A stretch of 64,000 nucleotides of DNA from Phycicoccus avicenniae_A (GCF_050496545.1 NZ_JBNVZV010000018.1:1-64000); one strand, 5' to 3'; numbered from the stretch's first letter, positions 31,631-38,804 are shown. Notes: a model not told the origin generated them from the letters alone. Numbers and translations are program-made.

Positions 31631-33498
31631 CCAGTCGCTCGCGCCTCAGTCGCCTCGCCGTCCTGGGCGCCGTGCTCGTCACGGCCGGGCTGGGGACCAC
31701 GCCCGCGGCCCTCGCCGCCGCCGACCTCACCTGCCCGGTCCTCACGTCGCTCACCGGGCCGCCGGGTCCGGTGCACCCGGGTGAGTCCGCGGCCATCCAC
31801 CTCGAGGTCTCCGACGACGTGGCCGTCGCCCGGACCGGGGCGACCCTCCGCAAGGTCGGCGAATGGGGCGGCGCGCTCTGGCTCGCGTCCGCTGCCGGCG
31901 CACCAGACCTGCTGCGAACCGAGGTGACGCCGACGAGCTTCGACGGCGAGTACGCCGTTTCCTCCGTCGAGGTCCGGGACGCCGCGGGCAACCTGGCGGT
32001 GTACGACACGACGACCACGACCTGCGTCACGACGGACGGGCGCACGGTCAGGACGCCGACCACCGTCGACCTGGGCTCGCCGCGCCTGCACATCGCAGGA
32101 GCGACGGACCGCACGGTGCCCGTGCTCCTTGGGGTCGACGTGCCGGCCACGACGGACCTCGACACCGCGACCACCATCGGCTGGCACGTGTCGGAAGCCG
32201 GCGGGGAGCTCGCCTCGATCCGCATCGTGTGGCGTGATCCCTCGACGGCCGAGGTCGTCGTCTCCGCCCAGGACGTCCCCGTCGACGGTTCCGGACGGCT
32301 GACGTTGCGCCACCCCGGCCGCTCACAGCTCGTGTCCGTCCGCGTCACGGACCGAGCGGGTAACACCTCCCTCTACTGGCGCGAGGGTGTCGTGGACTTC
32401 TCGAACCCGACCGAGGGATGGTTCATCACGCGGAAGCACTCGCTCGACTTCTCCCAGTTCGACATCGGCACCCCTCCGCGGGTGCCGTCCGTGACCGCGA
32501 GGGCCACGCCGGGAGGGGCGCTCCTGTCGATGGGCGACAGCCTGGGCCGGGCGGCCACCCTCCGGCTCTCGGTGGAGCCCGGGGGCATCGTGCGCCAGGT
32601 CCGGGTCGGCCAAGGCTCGACGCTGGTCCGGCTCGACGGCCTCCGCAAGGGCGTCGCGTACACGTGGGCCGTCACGGCCTCGGACGAGTACGGGACCAGC
32701 CCGGCGCGTCGGGGATCCTTCATCCCCCGGATGTCGACGAACATCGCCGTGCTGTCCGACGTCACCGACGACCGGCGGCCCGACGTCCTCGCGCTCCGCC
32801 GGTGGGACGGGACCGACCTGTCCCACACCCTGCGCATCTACGCCACCGACGGCCGGTCACGGTTCACCGAGGCCTGGACGGAGGCCACCGACGCGAAGTG
32901 GAGCAGCATCGCGTCGGCCCGTCGTGACAGCCGCAACTCCTCCGCCCTCGGCACCTACGTCCGGGTGGAGAAGGACGGCGACCTGGTCGAGGACAGTCCG
33001 TGGGTCCGGCCCGTGAAGCTCGGTTCCGGGTGGTCCTCCCTGCGGTCGCTGGACGGTGGGTTCGACCTCACCGGGGACGGGACGGGGGACATCATCGCCG
33101 TGGCCTCCGACGGGAACCTGCGGTTGTACGCCCGGACGCTGTCCGGGAAGGTGCTGCGGCAGAACGACATCGGGACCGGGTGGGGCTCGATGCTCGCGGT
33201 CTTCTCGGCCGGGGACCTGAACGGGGACCGGCGCAACGACGTCGTGGCTGCGGACGCCGCCGGTCGCTTGTGGCTCTACCCCGGGAACGGCCACGGCCGG
33301 GTGACGGCGCGTCGGCAGATCGGGTCGGGGTGGGCGGGCATGGGCTCGATCTTCGCGATGCGCGACTTCGACGGCGACGGGCGCGCCGACGTCGGTGCGG
33401 TGGCGATGGACGGTCGCCTGCTGATGTACCGGGGTACCGGCAGTGGCGGGCTGCGGCCCGGGGTTCTGGTCGGCACTGGCTGGAACATGTACTTCTGA
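31627..33498 (+). CDS. Secreted FG-GAP/VCBS-type protein, paralog E
   Basis: The protein is 623 residues. Its signal peptide (SRLSRLAVLGAVLVTAGLG, cleavage near ALAA) is unrelated in detail to those of A-D. The mature part resembles B throughout (DLTCPVL, DAAGNLAVY, MSTNIAVLSDVTDDRRPDV), and the FG-GAP end is identical to B over 353 bp. It ends in GTGWNMYF. The GTG at 31627 overlaps the stop of paralog D by 4 nt. Unlike the others it has no palindrome or leader of its own, so its expression depends on D. It is probably a duplicate that lost or replaced its 5' end. Confidence 0.82.
   Translation: MTSRSRLSRLAVLGAVLVTAGLGTTPAALAAADLTCPVLTSLTGPPGPVHPGESAAIHLEVSDDVAVARTGATLRKVGEWGGALWLASAAGAPDLLRTEVTPTSFDGEYAVSSVEVRDAAGNLAVYDTTTTTCVTTDGRTVRTPTTVDLGSPRLHIAGATDRTVPVLLGVDVPATTDLDTATTIGWHVSEAGGELASIRIVWRDPSTAEVVVSAQDVPVDGSGRLTLRHPGRSQLVSVRVTDRAGNTSLYWREGVVDFSNPTEGWFITRKHSLDFSQFDIGTPPRVPSVTARATPGGALLSMGDSLGRAATLRLSVEPGGIVRQVRVGQGSTLVRLDGLRKGVAYTWAVTASDEYGTSPARRGSFIPRMSTNIAVLSDVTDDRRPDVLALRRWDGTDLSHTLRIYATDGRSRFTEAWTEATDAKWSSIASARRDSRNSSALGTYVRVEKDGDLVEDSPWVRPVKLGSGWSSLRSLDGGFDLTGDGTGDIIAVASDGNLRLYARTLSGKVLRQNDIGTGWGSMLAVFSAGDLNGDRRNDVVAADAAGRLWLYPGNGHGRVTARRQIGSGWAGMGSIFAMRDFDGDGRADVGAVAMDGRLLMYRGTGSGGLRPGVLVGTGWNMYF
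33040..33392 (+). repeat. 353-bp identical tract shared by paralogs B and E (copy in E)
   Basis: Identical to 27205-27557. The first mismatches outside are at 33039 (C against G) and 33393 (C against T). Confidence 0.85.
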
Positions 33499-33525
33499 GC
33501 CCACGTGCCGACGGGCGTGGCGCGC

Positions 33526-33554
33526 TTGCCTCACGGGTTACCCGCCAGTAGGTT
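33526..33554 (+). promoter_or_regulatory. Leaderless sigma70-type promoter of the SCP2-like gene
   Basis: TTGCCT (33526-33531), a 17-bp spacer and TAGGTT (33549-33554) form one of the best -35/-10 pairs in the window. The -10 ends 7 bp before the ATG at 33562, so transcription should begin at the start codon itself. Confidence 0.6.
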
Positions 33555-33561
33555 CAACGGC

Positions 33562-34011
33562 ATGCCGTTCGACCCGCAGTCCCTGACCACCGCCACGCCC
33601 GCCGAGTTCGTCGCGGCGGTGAAGCAGGCCTCCGACGGCGACATCCGCGACGCCTTCGCCGGCGAGCACCGCACGACGCTGCTCGACGCGGTGTTCGAGC
33701 GCTTCCCCGAGCAGTTCCGCGCCGACAAGGCCGGCGACCGCAGCGCCCGCATCGACTTCCGCGTCACCGGTGGGCCGGGCGACTCCAGCGACACCTACGC
33801 CGTCGTGGTCGACCACGGCACGTGCACCGTCGAGAAGGCACCGACCGCCGAGCCCGACCTCTCGCTGATGGCCGGCCCCGCCGAGTTCCTCAAGCTGATC
33901 TCCGGCACGGGCAACCCGGCGATGATGTTCATGATGGGCAAGATCAAGGCCCGCGGCGACCTCGGTCTGGCCTCCGCCCTCGCGAACTGGTTCGAGACCC
34001 CGAAGGCCTGA
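33562..34011 (+). CDS. SCP2 sterol-transfer-family protein
   Basis: The protein is 149 residues. It resembles the SCP2 lipid-carrier fold: the beta strands ARIDFRVTG and DTYAVVVDHGTCTVEK are followed by EPDLSLMAGPAEFLKLISG and MMFMMGKIKARGDLGLASALANWF, the conserved C-terminal half of SCP2 domains in which the K-x-G segment lines the lipid site. In bacteria such stand-alone domains bind hydrophobic ligands; the ligand is unknown. The promoter has no leader or ribosome binding site, so the ATG at 33562 is chosen. It begins right after the FG-GAP array but with its own promoter. Confidence 0.82.
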   Translation: MPFDPQSLTTATPAEFVAAVKQASDGDIRDAFAGEHRTTLLDAVFERFPEQFRADKAGDRSARIDFRVTGGPGDSSDTYAVVVDHGTCTVEKAPTAEPDLSLMAGPAEFLKLISGTGNPAMMFMMGKIKARGDLGLASALANWFETPKA

Positions 34012-34093
34012 CCCGGCCGGAGCCCGGGCGCGAGCCTGTCGTCCCACCGTCAGGAACCTCGTCGGTGCCGGCGATCTGCGGCCGTCCGCGACA

Positions 34094-34099
34094 TAGCGT
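34094..34099 (+). promoter_or_regulatory. -10 element of a probable leaderless promoter
   Basis: TAGCGT ends 7 bp before the ATG of the VOC-family gene. No ribosome binding site is present. No clear -35 element is seen. Confidence 0.45.
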
Positions 34100-34105
34100 G
34101 GCGGT

Positions 34106-34537
34106 ATGTCACTCGTCACGAGCTCCGGCTACGCCCACGTCCGCCTCACCGTCACCGACATCGAGCGCTCGGTCGCCTTCTACGACCGCGTCTTCGGCTG
34201 GGACAAGGCGGTGGACGCCCGCGAGCACCAGGGCGAGCCCGGGCTCGAGGAGGCTCCCGAGAAGTTCTACGGCGGGGTCGTCTACCAGACCCCGCAGGGC
34301 AGCCTGTTCGGCCTGCGTCCGGTCGGCTCCCAGCCCTTCCGCTCCGACGTCACCGGTCTGGACCACGTGAGCTTCGCCGTCGCCTCGCGAGCCGACCTCG
34401 ACGCCGCCGCGCAGGCCCTCGGCGACTCCGGCATTCCGCACGGGGAGATCATCGAGCTCGCCGACGCCGGCATCGCCATCCTGTCCTTCCAGGACCCCGA
34501 CGACGTCAACCTCGAGCTCACCTCCCCGCTCGACTGA
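34106..34537 (+). CDS. VOC (glyoxalase/bleomycin-resistance/dioxygenase) superfamily protein
   Basis: The 143-residue protein has two beta-alpha-beta-beta-beta modules. The first is YAHVRLTVTDIERSVAFYDRVFGWD, typical of the family. The second begins GLDHVSFAVASRADLDAAAQAL and ends with IAILSFQDPDDVNLELTSPL, where Glu is the usual metal ligand. The metal-ligand pattern His-Glu is partly present. Members act as glyoxalases, dioxygenases, epimerases or drug-binding proteins; no specific function can be given. A MerR/TipAL-type drug-responsive regulator lies just downstream, but there is no evidence that the two are linked. Confidence 0.82.
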   Translation: MSLVTSSGYAHVRLTVTDIERSVAFYDRVFGWDKAVDAREHQGEPGLEEAPEKFYGGVVYQTPQGSLFGLRPVGSQPFRSDVTGLDHVSFAVASRADLDAAAQALGDSGIPHGEIIELADAGIAILSFQDPDDVNLELTSPLD

Positions 34538-34583
34538 ACCTCCGTCCGGAGAGGATCCGCGATGTCGGGTCCGGCGAAACGGC

Positions 34584-34606
34584 TTGACCCTCACGCGACG
34601 TCAGGG
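34584..34606 (+). promoter_or_regulatory. MerR-type operator/promoter of the TipAL-like gene
   Basis: TTGACC (34584-34589) overlaps the dyad CCCTCACG-CGA-CGTCAGGG (34588-34606), which has one mismatch per arm. A -35 element joined to a dyad filling the spacer is the known MerR/TipA promoter layout. The -10 element expected near 34609-34614 is not recognisable, so the promoter call is partial. Confidence 0.5.
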
Positions 34607-34621
34607 CCCACCGTGGATGAC

Positions 34622-35413
34622 ATGACCACGACGAGCCAGCAGACTGACCGGGTGGAGCTGACCGTCGGGCAGGTCGCCGAGACCTACGGCGTCACGGTGC
34701 GCACGCTGCACCACTACGACGCCATCGGCCTCGTCGTCCCGTCCGCGCGCACGCACTCCGGGTACCGCCTCTACACCGAGGCGGACCTCGCCCGGCTGGC
34801 CTCGGTCGTCACGTACCGCCGGCTGGACCTCCCCCTCGACGAGGTGAAGGACCTGCTCGACGGCGACGGGAGCGCCGAGGAGCACCTGCGCCGCCAGCGC
34901 GCCGTGGTCGTGTCCCGGCTGGGCGAGCTCGAGGAGCTCGTCTCGGCCATCGACCGAGCACTGGAGAGAGAGATGAACGAGCAGCCCGCCACGACCGATG
35001 ACCTCAAGGAGCTCTTCGGCGACGGTTTCAGCGAGGAGTACCAGCAGGAGGCGCAGGAGCGCTGGGGTGAGACGGACGCCTGGAAGCAGTCCAAGCGCCG
35101 CACCGACTCCTACACGAAGGCCGACTGGGAGGCGGTCAAGGCCGAGCAGGAGGCGGTCGGTGCCGAGCTCGTCGCCGCGATGCAGGCCGGCGAGCCGCCG
35201 ACGTCGCAGCGGGCGATGGACGCCGCCGAGGCGCACCGCGCCCAGATCGAGCGGTGGTTCTACGACCTCGACCACGCCTTCCACCGGAACCTCGGGGACA
35301 TGTACGTCTCGGACCCGCGGTTCACGGCCACGTACGAGGAGCAGGCCCCGGGCCTCGCGCAGTACGTGCGCGACGCCATCCACGCCAACGCCGACCGTCA
35401 CGAGCAGGGCTGA
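34622..35413 (+). CDS. MerR-family regulator with TipAS antibiotic-recognition domain (TipAL-like)
   Basis: The protein is 263 residues. The N-terminal MerR winged helix (TVGQVAETYGVTVRTLHHYDAIGLV, then SGYRLYTEADLARLASVVTYR) and a dimerisation coiled coil reach to about residue 117. The C-terminal half is a TipAS domain, beginning near DDLKELFGDGFSEEY and including WFYDLDHAFHRNLGDMYVSDPRF. In Streptomyces TipAL binds thiopeptide antibiotics covalently and activates its own promoter. An internal ATG at 34973 with a good ribosome binding site would give TipAS alone. The ATG at 34622 is chosen, close to the MerR-type dyad. An intergenic palindrome of family B follows the stop. Confidence 0.88.
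   Translation: MTTTSQQTDRVELTVGQVAETYGVTVRTLHHYDAIGLVVPSARTHSGYRLYTEADLARLASVVTYRRLDLPLDEVKDLLDGDGSAEEHLRRQRAVVVSRLGELEELVSAIDRALEREMNEQPATTDDLKELFGDGFSEEYQQEAQERWGETDAWKQSKRRTDSYTKADWEAVKAEQEAVGAELVAAMQAGEPPTSQRAMDAAEAHRAQIERWFYDLDHAFHRNLGDMYVSDPRFTATYEEQAPGLAQYVRDAIHANADRHEQG
34973..35413 (+). CDS. Probable internal translation product: TipAS-like ligand-binding domain alone
   Basis: Within the TipAL-like gene, GGAGAGAG (34963-34970) lies just before an in-frame ATG at 34973 (codon 118). Translation from here gives 146 residues, exactly the TipAS domain without the DNA-binding part. In S. lividans the tipA gene makes both TipAL and an internally initiated TipAS of about 144 residues starting near Met110. 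The match in position, size and ribosome binding site suggests the same dual output here. This entry is an alternative product of the same gene, not a separate gene. Confidence 0.5.
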   Translation: MNEQPATTDDLKELFGDGFSEEYQQEAQERWGETDAWKQSKRRTDSYTKADWEAVKAEQEAVGAELVAAMQAGEPPTSQRAMDAAEAHRAQIERWFYDLDHAFHRNLGDMYVSDPRFTATYEEQAPGLAQYVRDAIHANADRHEQG

Positions 35414-35430
35414 TCCCTTCTGCCCCAACC

Positions 35431-35492
35431 GTCGACAGAACAGAACACGCCGTGTGCGCCCGGGTGCACACGGCGTGTTCTGTTCACTCGAC
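35431..35492. repeat. Long intergenic palindrome, family B copy 1
   Basis: GAACAGAACACGCCGTGTGC (35438-35457) pairs perfectly over 20 bp with 35466-35485 around an 8-nt loop. Outer GTCGA/TCGAC arms bound the element. It starts 18 bp after the TipAL-like gene. A second copy at 53689-53750 shares CAGAACACGCCGTGTGCGCC and the same GTCGA...TCGAC ends. It could work as a bidirectional terminator, but the sequence conservation between unrelated loci suggests a REP-like repeat. The remainder of the 35414-35631 gap shows only a ribosome binding site for the next gene. Confidence 0.75.
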
Positions 35493-35631
35493 GGGGTGCT
35501 CGGGTGCTCCGGAGACGGCCGCGGGCCGGGCGCGGGTACTAGGACCAACGCCCGATGGTGGGTGTCCGTGCGACCGGGTGACTCTTCTCCATGTCGGGCC
35601 GATCCGCGGCCCCCGTCCTCTGGAGGACATC

Positions 35632-36036
35632 ATGCGCAGCTCCCTCTCCCTCCGCCGGGTGGCCGCGGTCGGCATCGTCGGCACCGCCCTGGTCGCCGGC
35701 ACCCTCCCCGCCGCCTCCGCCAAGGCGCCCACCTACAAGGCGTCCGGCACCTGCAGCCAGGGCGCCGCCTGGAAGATCAAGGCCAAGGCCGACGACGGCC
35801 GCGTCGAGGTCGAGTTCGAGGTCGACTCCAACCGCACCGGCCAGGCCTGGGCGTGGACGCTGCGCGACAACGGCGTCAAGGTCTCCTCCGGCACCTCCCG
35901 GACCGTGGCCCCCAGCGGGTCCTTCAGCGTCGAGCGTCGCATCGCGAACCGGGCCGGCAAGGACACCATCACCGCGACCGCCACGCACGCCGCCTCCGGC
36001 CAGAAGTGCAACCTGCGCGTTGTCTTCCCCGGCTGA
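35632..36036 (+). CDS. Small secreted protein, unknown function
   Basis: The protein is 134 residues with a signal peptide (LRRVAAVGIVGTALVAGTLP, cleavage after ASA). The mature part of about 105 residues is beta-rich and has two cysteines (GTCSQGAAWKIKAKADDGR near the start, SGQKCNLRVVF at the end), likely a disulfide bridging an immunoglobulin-like domain. GGAGG lies 5-6 nt before the ATG. It precedes a secreted Asp/His-rich protein and a NarL-type two-component system in the same direction (38-bp gap), so it may belong to that module. I do not recognise a named family. Confidence 0.72.
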   Translation: MRSSLSLRRVAAVGIVGTALVAGTLPAASAKAPTYKASGTCSQGAAWKIKAKADDGRVEVEFEVDSNRTGQAWAWTLRDNGVKVSSGTSRTVAPSGSFSVERRIANRAGKDTITATATHAASGQKCNLRVVFPG

Positions 36037-36074
36037 ACGCCCCCCTGCCACACTGCACGCAAAGGACACATGAC

Positions 36075-36602
36075 ATGAAGCGCATCGCACTCATCACCGT
36101 CGGGGCCGCCGTGGCGGTCACCCCCGCCCTCGTGGGGGTGCTCGGCAACGCCTCCTTCGCCGAGCGCCTGCCCGTCCGGGCCCCGGTGAGCGCCACGTCG
36201 TCGGCCAGCCCGTCGGCCACCCACTCCTCGGACGACCCCACGTCGCACGACGCCGGCGACGACCACGGCGGCGACCGCCCGCGCGGCGAGTCCGACGACC
36301 CCGCCTCGCACGACGCGAACGACGACCACGGCGGCGACTCGGGCAACTCCGGCAAGGGCTCGGCGAACTCCGGCGAGGGCTCGACCAGCTCCGGCCGCGG
36401 CGGCTCCGACGACCCGGCCACGCACGACGCCGGCGACGACCACGGCGGTGACTCCGGCTCGAGCGGCGGCTCCACCGACTCGGGCAGCGGCTCGGGCAAG
36501 GGCGGCTCCGGCTCCGGCCGCGGCGGGTCCGACGACCCGGCCACGCACGACGCGGGCGACGACCACGGCGGGGGTTCGGGTGGCCACGGATCCGACGACT
36601 GA
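36075..36602 (+). CDS. Secreted Asp/His-rich repeat protein next to a sensor kinase
   Basis: The protein is 175 residues with a signal peptide (MKRIALITVGAAVAVTPALV, cleavage near SFAE). Four copies of a 14-16-residue unit, SDDPATHDAGDDHGGD and variants, start at residues 52, 73, 111 and 152, separated by Gly/Ser-rich linkers. Each unit offers two His and five or six acidic residues, suggesting metal (Ca, Zn, Ni or Fe) binding; this is inference. The predicted start of the kinase gene lies 23 bp inside its 3' end. Like the Asp-rich protein at 7045-7464, it is therefore encoded directly before a sensor kinase and may feed it an extracellular signal. A GC-rich hairpin lies just after its stop. 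Confidence 0.72.
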   Translation: MKRIALITVGAAVAVTPALVGVLGNASFAERLPVRAPVSATSSASPSATHSSDDPTSHDAGDDHGGDRPRGESDDPASHDANDDHGGDSGNSGKGSANSGEGSTSSGRGGSDDPATHDAGDDHGGDSGSSGGSTDSGSGSGKGGSGSGRGGSDDPATHDAGDDHGGGSGGHGSDD

Positions 36603-38109
36603 GATCCCCCTGACGTCCCCGGCCGGACCTGCCCCGGCCGGGGCCTCGGGGCGTCCCCACCCGACCGAGGAGGAGGACCGTCCCTCGCTCCTCGACCGCC
36701 TCGCACCGGTCGGTGAGGCGCGGGACACGGGGGACGCGCCGCTGCCGTGGACGCTCGTCTCCGACCCCACTGCTGCCGAGGACCGCATCCCGCCGGTGCG
36801 CCCGCGGCGCGTCATCACCCAGCTCGTCGGCGGCATCGTCGCGGCGATGCTCGTCGTCCTGGTCCTCGGGGCCGTCGCGGCCAGCACGCTCGCCGAGCGC
36901 GAGGCGGTCAACGACGCCGCGTCGATGGCCTCCGTCCTCGCCGAGGCGGTCGTCCAGCCCAACCTCACCGACGCCCTGATGAACGGCGACCGCGCGGCCG
37001 CCGACGCCTTCGGGGCAACCCTCGAGCGCAGCCTCGACCCCGACACCGTCGTGCGGGTCAAGCTGTGGCGCCCCGACGGCTACGTCCTCTACGCGGACGA
37101 GCCCCAGCTCATCGGGCGCACCTTCTCCTTCGACGACGACCAGCGCGAGGCCCTCGACGGCCCCCAGACCGTCGCCGAGGTCTCCAGCCTGGACTCCAGC
37201 GAGAACGCCTTCGAGAGCGGCGACAAGCTCGTCGAGGTCTACCGGCCGGTCTGGACCAAGGACGGGCGCACCGCGCTGTTCGAGATCTACGTCTCGTACC
37301 AGCCCGTCTCGGCACGCACGAGCCAGCTGTGGCGCGGGTTCGCCGGGGTGACGGCCAGCAGCCTCATCCTCTTCGTGCTCATCGTCATCCCCCTCGTGCT
37401 CGCCCTCACCCGGCGGCTGCGCGATGCCGAGTCGCAGCGGGTCGCGCTGCTCCAGCGGGCCGTCGACGCGTCCTCGGACGAGCGACGGCGCATCGCGGCG
37501 ACCCTGCACGACGGTCCGGTGCAGGAGCTCGCGGCGACGTCGTTCACGGTCGCCGGCGCCTCCGCCACGGCCTCGACCCGCGGGGACGCGGTGCTCGCCC
37601 GCGACCTGGATGCCGCGGCCAGCGCGGTCCGGGCCAGCATCCGTTCGCTGCGCACCCTCCTCGTCGACCTGCACCCGCCGAGCCTGTCCCGCTCGGGGGT
37701 CGTGGCCGCCCTGGCCGACCTGGCCCAGTCCGTGCGCGCCGACGACGTCGTCGTCCGGCTCGACACCGACTCCGACGACGTCCTGGCCCTCACGCCCGAC
37801 GCGTTGCGCCTGGTCCACCGCGTCGCCCAGGAGTGCGTCCGCAACGCGGCCAAGCACGCCGGGCCGGCCGACGTCCTCGTCTCGCTGCACCGCACCGGCC
37901 CGGGGAGCGTCGTCCTCGAGGTGATCGACGACGGCCGGGGCTTCGACGCCGAGGAGGTCCTGGCCCACCCGGAGGCCGGTCACCTCGGGACGCAGCTGCT
38001 CGCGGAGGCCGCCTCGGTGCCCGGGTCGCGGCTCCGGGTCGCGACCGCCCCCGGTCAGGGGACACACTGGCGGCTCGACCTCGACGGACCGATGGGGGAA
38101 CGCGCATGA
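36580..38109 (+). CDS. Sensor histidine kinase (HisKA_3 type) with extracytoplasmic domain
   Basis: The 509-residue protein has a Pro/Ala-rich N-terminus of about 85 residues, TM1 (VGGIVAAMLVVLVLGAVAAS) and an extracytoplasmic domain of about 160 residues (a PAS/Cache-like pattern with VKLWRPDGYVLYADEPQLIG). TM2 (SLILFVLIVIPLVLAL) is followed by the HisKA_3 motif DERRRIAATLHDGPVQELAA (phospho-His 310) and a HATPase (QECVRNAAKHA, IDDGRGF). The GTG at 36580 is the only in-frame start between the upstream gene and TM1, but a strong hairpin (36617-36643) lies just inside the coding region, so the start is uncertain. It overlaps its response regulator gene by 4 nt (ATGA). Confidence 0.88.
   Translation: MATDPTTEIPLTSPAGPAPAGASGRPHPTEEEDRPSLLDRLAPVGEARDTGDAPLPWTLVSDPTAAEDRIPPVRPRRVITQLVGGIVAAMLVVLVLGAVAASTLAEREAVNDAASMASVLAEAVVQPNLTDALMNGDRAAADAFGATLERSLDPDTVVRVKLWRPDGYVLYADEPQLIGRTFSFDDDQREALDGPQTVAEVSSLDSSENAFESGDKLVEVYRPVWTKDGRTALFEIYVSYQPVSARTSQLWRGFAGVTASSLILFVLIVIPLVLALTRRLRDAESQRVALLQRAVDASSDERRRIAATLHDGPVQELAATSFTVAGASATASTRGDAVLARDLDAAASAVRASIRSLRTLLVDLHPPSLSRSGVVAALADLAQSVRADDVVVRLDTDSDDVLALTPDALRLVHRVAQECVRNAAKHAGPADVLVSLHRTGPGSVVLEVIDDGRGFDAEEVLAHPEAGHLGTQLLAEAASVPGSRLRVATAPGQGTHWRLDLDGPMGERA
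36617..36643 (+). terminator. Strong GC hairpin after the Asp/His-rich protein gene
   Basis: CCCCGGCCGG (36617-36626) pairs perfectly with CCGGCCGGGG (36634-36643) around ACCTGCC, 14 bp after the upstream stop. It could terminate or attenuate transcription between the secreted-protein gene and the kinase. It also lies inside the first codons of the kinase as called here. Confidence 0.45.
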
Positions 38110-38738
38110 TCAGGGTGCTCGTCGCCGACGACCACCAGCTCGTGCGCGCCGGCGTGCGCACCCTCCTCGACGCCGAGCCCGACATCACCGTCGTCGCCGA
38201 GGCGCGCGACGGTGCCGAGGCGGTCGAGTCGGCCGTCGGCACCGACCCCGACGTCGTCCTCATGGACCTCTCGATGCCCGGCGTCGACGGCGTCGAGGGC
38301 ACCCGCGGTGTCCTGGCCCGCTGCCCCGACACCCGGGTGCTGGTGCTGACGAGCTTCTCGGACCGCGAGCGGGTCCGCGAGGTGCTGGCCGCCGGCGCCA
38401 TCGGTTACGTCCTGAAGGACTCCGAGCCGGCCGACCTGCTGTCGGCCGTGCGTGCGGCCGCGGCCGGGCACGTGCCCATCGACCCGCGGGTGGCGGTCGC
38501 GCTGCTGCCGGCCTCCGGCGACCCGGTCCGCGACGGCGTCGTCGCCGGGCTCTCCCCGCGCGAGACCGAGGTGCTGCGCCTCGTCGCGCAGGGCCTGGCC
38601 AACAAGCAGATCGCCCGGGCGCTCGGCATCACCGAGCGCACGGTCAAGGCCCACCTGGGGCGGGTCTTCCGGGAGATCGGGGTCCTGGACCGCACCAGCG
38701 CGGCGCTCTGGGCCCGGGACAACCTGCCCTCGACCTGA
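38106..38738 (+). CDS. NarL/FixJ-family response regulator
   Basis: The protein is 210 residues: receiver (RVLVADDHQLVRAGVRTLL, phospho-Asp in VVLMDLSMPG, Lys in YVLKDSEP) and C-terminal LuxR HTH (LSPRETEVLRLVAQGLANKQIARAL, then RTVKAHLGRVFREIGVLDRT). The length is standard. The ATG overlaps the kinase stop by 4 nt, so the pair is coupled. It probably responds to the signal sensed by the kinase at 36580-38109, perhaps involving the two secreted proteins upstream. Its target site was not identified. Confidence 0.93.
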   Translation: MIRVLVADDHQLVRAGVRTLLDAEPDITVVAEARDGAEAVESAVGTDPDVVLMDLSMPGVDGVEGTRGVLARCPDTRVLVLTSFSDRERVREVLAAGAIGYVLKDSEPADLLSAVRAAAAGHVPIDPRVAVALLPASGDPVRDGVVAGLSPRETEVLRLVAQGLANKQIARALGITERTVKAHLGRVFREIGVLDRTSAALWARDNLPST

Positions 38739-38794
38739 GCCCCACCCCGGCAGCACCCTCACGGAAAACCTCGGGACGCACCCTCCGCTGGACA

Positions 38795-38804
38795 CTGTAT
38801 ACAG
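38795..38804 (+). promoter_or_regulatory. GntR/FCD-type operator before the peptide-transport operon
   Basis: CTGTATACAG is a perfect 10-bp palindrome 45 bp before the first gene of the importer operon. A GTATAC core is typical of many FCD-subfamily GntR operators. A second GTATAC palindrome lies beside the GntR gene at 46971-46978. Confidence 0.5.

Noticed and set aside
35431..35492. Simple intrinsic terminator of the TipAL-like gene
   Set aside because: It may terminate transcription, but a closely related copy with the same outer arms occurs at 53689-53750, so it is better recorded as a repeat family.
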